From contig NZ_CAMBTS010000015.1 in NCBI RefSeq assembly GCF_945870625.1, positions 1-38,223 of the forward strand: DNA of 38,223 nucleotides, written 5' to 3'. A program made the position numbers and the translations under genes. The DNA comes from Novosphingobium sp. Chol11. GTDB lineage: Bacteria; Pseudomonadota; Alphaproteobacteria; Sphingomonadales; Sphingomonadaceae. Position 1 is the stretch's first letter. The number at the start of each line of letters is the position of its first letter. Under the pieces are notes generated by a model. The model made no database searches. It was not told where the DNA came from and saw only the letters and a list, made by a program, of their open reading frames with translations. This document shows positions 1-7,482 of the stretch, piece by piece.

Positions 1-1298
<1,298 letters not shown>

Positions 1299-1316
1299 CT
1301 TCTACTCCCCCCTCCC
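1299..1316 (-). promoter_or_regulatory. Shine-Dalgarno of downstream metH half, supplied by the palindromic repeat
   Basis: Read on the minus strand, the sequence before the ATG at 1298 is GGGAGGGGGGAGTAGAAG. The G-rich ribosome-binding segment is the outer end of the palindromic element at 1306-1407. The same bases can pair with C-rich sequence in the element's own hairpin, so translation of this half could depend on folding. The overlap is directly visible; the regulatory role is inference. Confidence 0.6.
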
Positions 1317-1407
1317 GCTTGCGGGAGGGGTCGGGGGTGGGTTTCTTGCATTCGAGAGGGGGCGTTTGACCCGCCCACCCCTAACCCCTCCCGCAAGCGG
1401 AAGGGGG
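1306..1407. repeat. Paired-palindrome (REP/BIME-like) element, copy 1
   Basis: Two GC-rich arms flank a 32-base spacer (1342-1373). The left arm 1306-1341 contains the hairpin cccctcccgc/gcgggagggg followed by tcgggggtggg. The right arm starting at 1374 begins cccacccctaa, which can pair with the left arm's tail, and then has a second hairpin cccctcccgc-aa-gcgg. The result is a stem crowned by two small hairpins, as in REP doublets. The left arm matches the arm at 37751-37786 at 35 of 36 positions. The element fills nearly the whole 115-base gap between the two metH genes. Confidence 0.85.
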
Positions 1408-1413
1408 ACTTGA

Positions 1414-2472
1414 TCAGCTTGCCATCAAAAACGGTTCGAGCCCTGCCAGCGCGGTCACCACCGGGGGCTTCGGCATCACGCGTGGCGGCAGGGCCGCTAC
1501 GGATTTGGCGATCGCGGCGATATGCGCGGGCGTCGATCCGCAGCAGCCGCCCAGAATATTGACCTGGCCGTGCTCGGCCCATTCGTGGACAAGGCCCGCC
1601 GTCGTCTCGGGCATTTCGTCATATTCGCCCAGTTCATTGGGCAGGCCCGCGTTCGGGTACACCATGATCAAGGTCTCGGCGATGGCCGAGAGCGAGCGCA
1701 CATGCGGGCGCAACTGGGTCGCGCCGAACGAGCAATTGAGCCCGATGGTCAGCGGCCGGGCATGGCGCACGGCACACCAGAACGCCTCGACTGTGTGGCC
1801 CGAGAGGTTGCGGCCCGAGAGATCGGTGAGCGTCATCGAGAGCATGATCGGCACTTCGCGGCCCAACTGCTGCTCCAGCTGCCGCACCGCCATGATCCCG
1901 GCTTTGGCGTTCAAGGTATCGAACACCGTTTCGATCAGGATGAAATCCGCGCCGCCTTCGACCAAGGCTTCAGCCTGCTCGCGGTAGACCTCGACGAGGA
2001 AATCCCAGTCGATCTCGCGAAAGCCCGGATCGTTGACATCGGGCGAGAGCGACAGCGTCTTGTTGGTCGGCCCGATTGCGCCGGCAACAAACCGGGCGCG
2101 GCCGTCTTTAGCCTCGTACTCATCGGCAATGCGGCGGGCGAGCCGCGCGCTTTCGAGGTTGATCTCGCGCACCAGATGTTCGGCGGCATAATCGGCTTGG
2201 CTGATGCGGTTGGCTGAGAAGGTGTTGGTTTCGGCGATGTCCGCTCCGGCCTCGAAATAGGCGCGGTGGATCGATTCGGGAACTTCGGGCCGCGACAGCG
2301 CGAGGATGTCGTTGTTGCCCTTCTGGTCCTTGGCCAGCCCGAGCGACCCGGCATAGTCGGCCTCGGAGAGTTTCCAGTTCTGGATCTCGGTGCCAAACGC
2401 GCCGTCGGTGATGAGAATGCGCTGCGCTGCGGCTTCGAGCAGCGCGGCGCGTGCGGGAGAGGGCGTGATCAT
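1414..2472 (-). CDS. metH: Homocysteine S-methyltransferase half of split MetH
   Basis: This 352-residue protein is the zinc-dependent homocysteine-binding domain of cobalamin-dependent methionine synthase, made here as a separate polypeptide. It opens with LITDGAFGTEIQ and ETNTFSAN, continues with GAIGPTNKTLS, and carries the three zinc cysteines: C247 in GLNCSFG and C310/C311 in GGCCGSTP. As I recall, these are the same residue numbers as the zinc ligands of E. coli MetH. It ends ALAGLEPFLMAS, matching the SGLEP linker that precedes the folate domain in single-chain MetH. The ATG shares one base with the metF stop (TGATG), so translation is probably coupled. It must act with the downstream gene, which holds the folate and B12 domains. 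Other homocysteine methyltransferases (BHMT, MmuM) are less likely because of this context. Confidence 0.95.
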   Translation of the reverse strand: MITPSPARAALLEAAAQRILITDGAFGTEIQNWKLSEADYAGSLGLAKDQKGNNDILALSRPEVPESIHRAYFEAGADIAETNTFSANRISQADYAAEHLVREINLESARLARRIADEYEAKDGRARFVAGAIGPTNKTLSLSPDVNDPGFREIDWDFLVEVYREQAEALVEGGADFILIETVFDTLNAKAGIMAVRQLEQQLGREVPIMLSMTLTDLSGRNLSGHTVEAFWCAVRHARPLTIGLNCSFGATQLRPHVRSLSAIAETLIMVYPNAGLPNELGEYDEMPETTAGLVHEWAEHGQVNILGGCCGSTPAHIAAIAKSVAALPPRVMPKPPVVTALAGLEPFLMAS

Positions 2473-3413
2473 CAGGCGGCCTTTTCAAGCGGGGCTGGCT
2501 TGGGCCGCAGCCCGAGCAGGTGGCAGATCGCGTAGGAGAGCTCTGCGCGATTAAGCGTGTAGAAGTGGAAATCGCGCACGCCGCCCGCATAGAGCCGCCG
2601 CGCAAACTCGGCGGCAATCGTGGCGGCGACCAGTTGGCGCGAGGCGGGATGCGAATCGAGCCCTTCGAACAGGCCGTCCATCCACGCCGGGATCGCTGCC
2701 CCGCAAGCAGCGGCAAACTTGCGCGTCTGCGCCACATTGGACACTGGCAAGATGCCCGGCAGCACCGGCGCGGTGATGCCCGCTGCCGCCAGCTTGTCGC
2801 GAAAACGGAAGAAGGTCTCGGGCTGGAAGAAGAACTGGCTGATCGCGCGGCTGGCCCCGGCATCGAGCTTGCGCTTCAAATTGTCGATATCGACTTCGGG
2901 GCTCGCCGCATCGGGATGCGTTTCGGGATAGGCGGATACCGAAATCTCGAACGGCGCTATTTCTTTGAGGCCCGCGACAAGGTCCGCCGCGCTGGCATAG
3001 CCATCGGGATGCGGCTGGAACGGCACGCCCGGTGCGCCCATATCGCCGCGCAGCGCCACGACATGGCGCACGCCCGCTTCCCAATAGCTTTCTGCGACTT
3101 CGCGGATTTCGGCCTTGCTCGCATCGACACAAGTGAGGTGCGCTGCGGCTGGCAGCTTGGCTTCGCGAACGATCCGCGCCACGGTGCCATGCGTGCGGTC
3201 GCGGGTCGATCCGCCCGCGCCATACGTCACCGAGACGAAGCTGGGGTTCAGCGGGCCCAAGGTGGTGACGACATCCCACAATTGCGCCATCAGCGCTTCG
3301 GTCTTGGGCGGAAAGAATTCGAACGACACCCGGATGTCGCCCGGCAGCGCCGCAAACAGAGGTGTATCAAGCGCGGTGCGCGCTTCGTGCAGCTGGTCGT
3401 AAGATGTCATCAT
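2472..3413 (-). CDS. metF: 5,10-methylenetetrahydrofolate reductase
   Basis: This flavoprotein reduces 5,10-methylene-THF to 5-methyl-THF, the methyl donor for the MetH halves encoded next. The 313-residue chain is the usual length. It shows VSFEFFPPKTEALMAQLW near the start (catalytic Glu region), SVTYGAGGSTRDRT, HLTCVDAS, VALRGDMGAPG and SQFFFQPETFFRFRDKL. I chose the ATG at 3413, which overlaps the upstream stop as ATGA; a second in-frame ATG follows directly at 3410. A longer reading frame exists but runs into the upstream gene. The 1-base overlap with the next gene and the 4-base overlap with the regulator indicate one transcript. Confidence 0.96.
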   Translation of the reverse strand: MMTSYDQLHEARTALDTPLFAALPGDIRVSFEFFPPKTEALMAQLWDVVTTLGPLNPSFVSVTYGAGGSTRDRTHGTVARIVREAKLPAAAHLTCVDASKAEIREVAESYWEAGVRHVVALRGDMGAPGVPFQPHPDGYASAADLVAGLKEIAPFEISVSAYPETHPDAASPEVDIDNLKRKLDAGASRAISQFFFQPETFFRFRDKLAAAGITAPVLPGILPVSNVAQTRKFAAACGAAIPAWMDGLFEGLDSHPASRQLVAATIAAEFARRLYAGGVRDFHFYTLNRAELSYAICHLLGLRPKPAPLEKAA

Positions 3414-4396
3414 TGGATCGATGCTCCATGCTCGCGCACCCCGGTCCACAGCTTGACGATCAGCTGGTGGCCCGCAAGCGCGCGGTCGGCGGCGAGGCGG
3501 AATCCCGCCGCGCCAAACATATCGGCCACTTGCTCGTCGGAAAAACCGAGGCGGGCATGGGCATGGCTGGCGCGCAATTCCTCGCGGTCGTGCGCGGCAA
3601 AATCGACCACTGCGATCCGCCCGCCCGGCGCGGTGACGCGCGCGGCCTCGGCCAGCATGGTTTCGGGCGCGAGCGCATAATGCATCACCTGATGAAACAG
3701 CACTGTGTCGAAACTCGACTCGGCAAATGGCAACTTTGCAAAATCGCCCTGTACCAGCGTGACGTGGCCTGCGGGCAAATGCTGCAGCCGGGTGCGCGCC
3801 AGCCGCAGCATGTCGGGGCTTTTATCGAGCGCGGTGACATGGCTGGATGACGGCGCAAACAGTTCGGCCATGCGCCCGGTGCCGGTGCCGACATCGAGCA
3901 GGCGGCCCAGCCCGGCCCTTCCCCTGTCCATTGCTCGTTCCGCCAGCATTTCGGCGAGCGCTTCCTCGACCGGGCCATCGGCGATATGCATGCTGCGCAA
4001 GCTGTCCCACTCATCGGCATGCCGCGCGAAGTACTCCGCCGCGCTGGCATCGCGCGCGGTGCGGATGGCATCGAGATGCTGGCGATCTTGCGCGCATTGC
4101 TGGCCGAACGCGGGATCGGCGCCTTCGGCTTGGCCCAGCAGGTTGGCCAATGCGGGTAGCACACCAGCCCCGCGGGCCTCGCCCAGCGCCGCGCGCAGGA
4201 ACACCCAGCCGCCTTCGCGGCGGCGCTCGGCGAGCCCGGCATCGCAGAGGATTTTGACATGACGCGAGACGCGCGGCTGGCTTTGGTCGAGCACTTGCGC
4301 CAGTTCGCCGACCGCAAGCTCCATGCTGGCGAGCAGCCGCATGATCCGCAGGCGGGTGGGATCGGCAAGGGCGCGAAGGGAATCGAGCACGAACAT
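3410..4396 (-). CDS. ArsR-family regulator fused to a SAM-dependent methyltransferase domain (SahR-like)
   Basis: The first ~75 of 328 residues are an ArsR-type winged helix: LRALADPTRLRIMRLL, ELAQVLDQSQPRVSRHVKILCDAGL and a wing with RREGGWVFLR. Residues ~120-310 are a class I methyltransferase with motif I LLDVGTGTGRMAELF (167-180), an acidic residue after it (VTALDKSPDML), VQGDFAKLPF and APGGRIAVVDF. It heads the metF-metH operon and overlaps metF by four bases. Its own start lies just below a perfect palindrome (4405-4426), so autoregulation is likely. From family knowledge (recalled, not checked), SahR-type ArsR proteins respond to S-adenosylhomocysteine and control methionine-cycle genes. 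Whether the second domain methylates anything or is only a SAM/SAH sensor cannot be told. I chose the ATG at 4396 because the longer frame would translate through the palindrome. Confidence 0.88.
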   Translation of the reverse strand: MFVLDSLRALADPTRLRIMRLLASMELAVGELAQVLDQSQPRVSRHVKILCDAGLAERRREGGWVFLRAALGEARGAGVLPALANLLGQAEGADPAFGQQCAQDRQHLDAIRTARDASAAEYFARHADEWDSLRSMHIADGPVEEALAEMLAERAMDRGRAGLGRLLDVGTGTGRMAELFAPSSSHVTALDKSPDMLRLARTRLQHLPAGHVTLVQGDFAKLPFAESSFDTVLFHQVMHYALAPETMLAEAARVTAPGGRIAVVDFAAHDREELRASHAHARLGFSDEQVADMFGAAGFRLAADRALAGHQLIVKLWTGVREHGASIQ

Positions 4397-4404
4397 CGCA
4401 GCCT

Positions 4405-4426
4405 CATATAAAGATTTCTTTATATG
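4405..4426. promoter_or_regulatory. Perfect palindrome, likely operator of the ArsR-methyltransferase regulator
   Basis: Half-sites catataaaga and tctttatatg are exact reverse complements separated by tt, giving a 22-base AT-rich perfect palindrome in otherwise GC-rich DNA. It ends nine bases before the regulator's ATG. On the minus strand TTGTGC and TATATG are 16 bases apart and overlap the palindrome, so a bound repressor could block a promoter there. ArsR proteins bind such dyads. Its role as operator for the methionine operon is inference, strengthened by position. Confidence 0.75.
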
Positions 4427-4583
4427 GCACAAGGCTTACCGCGCGATGATCACCGCCTTGCTTTCGTTCGCATTGGCGTCATCGGGGCCAGCCAGGCATT
4501 TGCCATGCCCGAAACGGCAGGGTAAAGCGCAAGCCACACCAGCGTGCATCGTGCCGCCGTTAACTTGCAAGAAGGACGTATCG

Positions 4584-4886
4584 ATGAAGATCGCACATTC
4601 GCCGCTCACTGCCGCCCTGCTGGCCTCCGCCGCTTTGCTGGCGCTTGCCGGGTGCGGCAAATCGGATGACGCCTCGCAGAGCGCCACGCCCGACAATGTC
4701 GAGATGCCCGCTGCCGAACTGCCTGCGGCCGAGCCTTCGACCGAAGCACCGCCGCTGGCACCAGCTGCTGATGCGTCACAGGCTGCCATGTCGGCCGAAG
4801 ATGCCGCAAAGAGCGATGCGGACAGCGCGGTTTCCGCCGCCGAAGCGGCCAAGGCCGCCGCGGCTGAGGCTGACAAACCGCAATGA
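4584..4886 (+). CDS. Small alanine-rich lipoprotein
   Basis: The 100-residue product has a lipoprotein signal peptide: MKIAHS, a hydrophobic alanine/leucine stretch, then lipobox LAGC with the lipidated Cys at 24. The mature part is low-complexity, rich in Ala, Glu, Asp, Pro and Ser; its last third alternates Ala runs with Asp/Lys/Glu and could form helix or coiled coil. A good ribosome site, GAAGGA, lies seven bases before the ATG. The next gene overlaps it by four bases (ATGA) and also encodes a lipoprotein, so the two are co-translated. I do not recognise a family; the function is unknown. The lipobox and ribosome site make it a real gene rather than a chance frame. Confidence 0.75.
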   Translation: MKIAHSPLTAALLASAALLALAGCGKSDDASQSATPDNVEMPAAELPAAEPSTEAPPLAPAADASQAAMSAEDAAKSDADSAVSAAEAAKAAAAEADKPQ

Positions 4887-5131
4887 TCAGGCGCGACGGG
4901 AGGGCATGGCCTGCCGCCTGCGCTCCTGCTCTGGCGCTGGCGGTGCTGCTCGGCGCTTGCCAGAAAGACACCGATCCGGGGCCGGGCGGGGTGACGGTGG
5001 GCGAGGCTCGCGCGCTCGATGAAGCCGCCGAAATGCTCGAAAAGCGCCCGGCCCCGCCGCAGGTGGATGCGTCTGGCGCGGTAGATAGTGCTGCGGATGG
5101 TGCGGCGAATGCCGCCCCTCCGGCGCGGTAG
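4883..5131 (+). CDS. Small lipoprotein, partner of the preceding gene
   Basis: The 82-residue product starts MIRRDGRAWP, has a hydrophobic segment ALALAVLLGAC with a lipobox ending at Cys26, and then a short acidic/alanine-rich tail (GEARALDEAAEMLEKRPAPP). The start overlaps the preceding lipoprotein stop as ATGA. Its stop lies two bases from the stop of the convergent arfB gene, leaving no room for a terminator between them. No recognised domain; probably membrane-anchored in the periplasm. Function unknown. Confidence 0.65.
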   Translation: MIRRDGRAWPAACAPALALAVLLGACQKDTDPGPGGVTVGEARALDEAAEMLEKRPAPPQVDASGAVDSAADGAANAAPPAR

Positions 5132-5133
5132 GG

Positions 5134-5553
5134 TCAATCCAGCGAGACCCGCCCGCGCCCGGCTTTGATCGCGCCGCGCTTTTTCTTGCCTTCCAGCCGC
5201 TCGGCCTTGCCCACGCGGTTGAGCCGGGTTCGCGCGCGCTTGTTGGGCAATGTCGCCGCCTCGCGCAGCAGCTCGATCAGCCGTTTGCGCCCATCCTCGC
5301 GGTTCTGCTCCAGCGTGCGATAGGTCCGCGCGGTCAGCACGATCTCGCCGCGCGCGGTCATCTTGCTTCCGGCGAGCGTTTTCAACCGCTGAAACACTTC
5401 GGGCGACAAGCGCAGCGCGAACACATCGAGCCGGATCTGCACGGCGGTTGCCACTTTATTGACATTCTGCCCGCCCGGCCCCGCCGAGGCGATGAAGCTC
5501 TCTTCGACCAGATCGAGTGCGCGCTCGGCAATCTGGTCGGAAGTATCAGTCAT
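5134..5553 (-). CDS. arfB: Alternative ribosome-rescue factor ArfB (peptidyl-tRNA hydrolase)
   Basis: ArfB enters stalled ribosomes and hydrolyses peptidyl-tRNA. The 139-residue protein carries the release-factor core with the catalytic GGQ in FIASAGPGGQNVNKVATAV, followed by the conserved middle (MTARGEIVLTARTYRTLEQNRED). It ends in a basic Lys/Arg-rich tail (RLEGKKKRGAIKAGRGRVSLD), which in the family lies in the mRNA channel. I set the start at the ATG at 5553 (MTDTSDQIAERAL). Three further in-frame ATGs lie upstream at 5568, 5583 and 5598 inside a 15-base tandem repeat, so N-terminal length is uncertain. No good ribosome site precedes any of them. The gene overlaps the upstream pseudouridine synthase by eight bases, so translational coupling is likely. 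Confidence 0.93.
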   Translation of the reverse strand: MTDTSDQIAERALDLVEESFIASAGPGGQNVNKVATAVQIRLDVFALRLSPEVFQRLKTLAGSKMTARGEIVLTARTYRTLEQNREDGRKRLIELLREAATLPNKRARTRLNRVGKAERLEGKKKRGAIKAGRGRVSLD

Positions 5554-6316
5554 CGTGATAGCTGGCATCGTGATAGCTGGCATCGTGATAGCTGGCATCG
5601 TGATAGCTGGGCCCGGGTGCATCGGGCTGTGCCGGAGAGCGGTCATATTCAGGCGCGCTGAAGCCCAGCACGGTGAAATCCATCGGCAGCGGCGCGCGGG
5701 CGGCGATGGGTGGTTTGCCCTCGCGCTGGATGGTGATCGCCGCGGCATGGAGCATGGTGCGCAAAGGGCCGCGCCCCGGCCCGCTACCTGAACCATAGAT
5801 CGGATCGCACAGCAGCGGCGATCCAAGGCCGGCCAGCGCATGCACGCGGATCTGGTGCGTGCGGCCCGTTTCCGGGCGAAACTCGACCAAGGTCCGCTCC
5901 GGCTGGCGATCGAGCACGCGCCAGTGCGTCACCGCCGGTTTGCCCTTCTTCGCCGGGATCATCCGCCAGCCCTTTTCGGCGCTGCTGATCTTGGCAAGCG
6001 ACAGCTCGATCGTTCCTGCCTCGCCCGCGACCGGGCCCGCGACGATGCCGAGATAGACTTTTTCGACCAGCCGCGCCTCGAACGCCGCCGAAAAGCGCTT
6101 CAGCGCCTTGGGATTGCGCGCCAGCAGCAGGCAGCCCGAAGTATCCTGATCGAGCCGGTGCACCGGCGCGGGCGGGCGCTGAAAGCCGAAGCGCAAGGCG
6201 TCGAGATAGTCTTCAAGCGCAGCGCCGCCGGCGCGCGGCCGGTCGAGCGGCAATCCGGCCGGCTTGTCGATGACGAGCGCTTCGCCGTCTTCGAACAGAA
6301 TCGAGAAATCGATCAC
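5546..6316 (-). CDS. RluA-family pseudouridine synthase
   Basis: The 256-residue enzyme isomerises uridine to pseudouridine in rRNA or tRNA. It has IDKPAGLPLDRP, the catalytic motif HRLDQDTSGCLLLARN (Asp is the nucleophile), VEKVYLGIVAGPV and ETGRTHQIRVHALAGLGSPLLCDPIYG, all typical of RluA-type enzymes. There is no N-terminal S4 domain. Which RNA position is modified cannot be told. The start is a GTG at 6316 overlapping the aminotransferase stop (GTGA). The C-terminus is unusual: after APEYDRSPAQPDAPGP the protein ends in four YHDAS-like units encoded by a 15-base tandem repeat that also covers the arfB start region. Confidence 0.93.
   Translation of the reverse strand: MIDFSILFEDGEALVIDKPAGLPLDRPRAGGAALEDYLDALRFGFQRPPAPVHRLDQDTSGCLLLARNPKALKRFSAAFEARLVEKVYLGIVAGPVAGEAGTIELSLAKISSAEKGWRMIPAKKGKPAVTHWRVLDRQPERTLVEFRPETGRTHQIRVHALAGLGSPLLCDPIYGSGSGPGRGPLRTMLHAAAITIQREGKPPIAARAPLPMDFTVLGFSAPEYDRSPAQPDAPGPSYHDASYHDASYHDASYHDD
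5551..5610. repeat. Four perfect copies of a 15-base tandem repeat across a gene overlap
   Basis: The unit catcgtgatagctgg repeats exactly four times. Read on the minus strand in one frame it encodes the YHDAS tail of the pseudouridine synthase. In another frame it encodes MPAIT units, each offering an ATG in frame with arfB. Because 15 is a multiple of three, copy-number change by slippage would alter both protein ends without shifting either frame. Confidence 0.95.
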
Positions 6317-7482
6317 ACGACCGCCTTTGCAATGCGCCGCAGCGCTTCATCGAGAATAGCTTCGTCTGCCGCAAAACTGATGCGAAACCCGTCCCGTCCG
6401 CCGAACGCCGAGGCCGCCACCACCGCCACCCCGTGTTCCAGCAGATGCAGCGCCAGCGCCTCATCATCGCCGAAACGCGCCATCAGCGGCGCGGCATCGA
6501 TCATGCAGTAAAACGCGCCATCGGGCACCGGCGCAGAGAGGCCGGGGATCGCCTCGATCGCGGAGAGCACCCTATCACGCCGCGCGCGAAAACGCTCGCA
6601 CCATTCCTTCAGGAACTCTTGAGGGCCGGTGAACGCCGCCACCGCCGCTGCCTGGCTGATCGAACAGGGATTGCCCGAGGCATGCGACTGGAGCTTGCCC
6701 ATCGCCGCCACCAGCCACGCGGGGCCAGCCGATACGCCGATGCGAAAGCCGGTCATCGCGTGGCTTTTGGATACGCCCGAGACGGTCAGCGTGCGGTCCG
6801 CCAGATCGGGACAGACCGCCGCGAGGCTGGCATGCGCGCCTGCGGTGTAGCGCAGCGGCGCATAGATATCGTCGCTGAGCACCATGACTTGCGGATGGCG
6901 GCGCAGCACTTCGCCAAGCGCGGCCAGTTCGTGCGCCGGATACGTAGCGCCGGTGGGATTGCCGGGGCTGTTGAGCAGCAGCCAGCGCGTGCGCGGCGTG
7001 ATCGCGGCTTCGAGCTGCCCCGCGCCGATGCGAAAGCCGGTCGCCGCGCTGGTCGGCAAATCGATGACTTCGCCGCCCGCATAGCGCACGATTTGCGGAT
7101 AGCTGACCCACCACGGCGAGGGGATCAGCACTTCATCGCCCGGATCGAGCGTCGCCGCCAGCGCGAGGAAGATCGCCTGCTTGCCGCCCGCGCTCACGAT
7201 GATCTGCTCGGGCGCAACCACGATGCCCAGATCACGCGCGAAATGGAGCGCCGCCGCTGCGCGCAGCGCCGCTGTGCCCATCACGGCGGTATACTTGGTG
7301 TCGCCTGCATCGAGCGCCGCCTTGGCCGCCGCGACGACATGTGGCGGGGTCGGGAAATCAGGTTCGCCCACCGAGAGCGAGATCACATCGCGCCCCGCCG
7401 CGCGCAATTCAAACGCCCGGTCGGTCATCGCGGTAGTGCGCGAGGCGGCGATGCGCTGGAGCGCCTGGCTGAGCTGGTTCAT
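6313..7482 (-). CDS. Class I PLP-dependent aminotransferase (aspartate aminotransferase type)
   Basis: The 389-residue enzyme transfers an amino group between an amino acid, probably aspartate or an aromatic one, and a 2-oxo acid. It shows the class I-beta start SLSVGEPDFPTPPHVV and YTAVMGTAALRAA, the PLP-binding NSPGNPTG (171-178), SDDIYAPLRY (204-212), the Schiff-base Lys239 in TVSGVSKSHAMTGFRIG, and a C-terminal substrate Arg in FRISFA. I chose the ATG at 7482, which overlaps the pabBC stop as ATGA. The downstream pseudouridine synthase overlaps it by four bases. Substrate specificity is not visible. Linkage to pabBC may reflect shared chorismate/aromatic metabolism or simply packing. Confidence 0.93.
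   Translation of the reverse strand: MNQLSQALQRIAASRTTAMTDRAFELRAAGRDVISLSVGEPDFPTPPHVVAAAKAALDAGDTKYTAVMGTAALRAAAALHFARDLGIVVAPEQIIVSAGGKQAIFLALAATLDPGDEVLIPSPWWVSYPQIVRYAGGEVIDLPTSAATGFRIGAGQLEAAITPRTRWLLLNSPGNPTGATYPAHELAALGEVLRRHPQVMVLSDDIYAPLRYTAGAHASLAAVCPDLADRTLTVSGVSKSHAMTGFRIGVSAGPAWLVAAMGKLQSHASGNPCSISQAAAVAAFTGPQEFLKEWCERFRARRDRVLSAIEAIPGLSAPVPDGAFYCMIDAAPLMARFGDDEALALHLLEHGVAVVAASAFGGRDGFRISFAADEAILDEALRRIAKAVV

Noticed and set aside
5551..5610. CRISPR-like array
   Set aside because: The 15-base units abut each other with no spacers; this is a simple tandem repeat.
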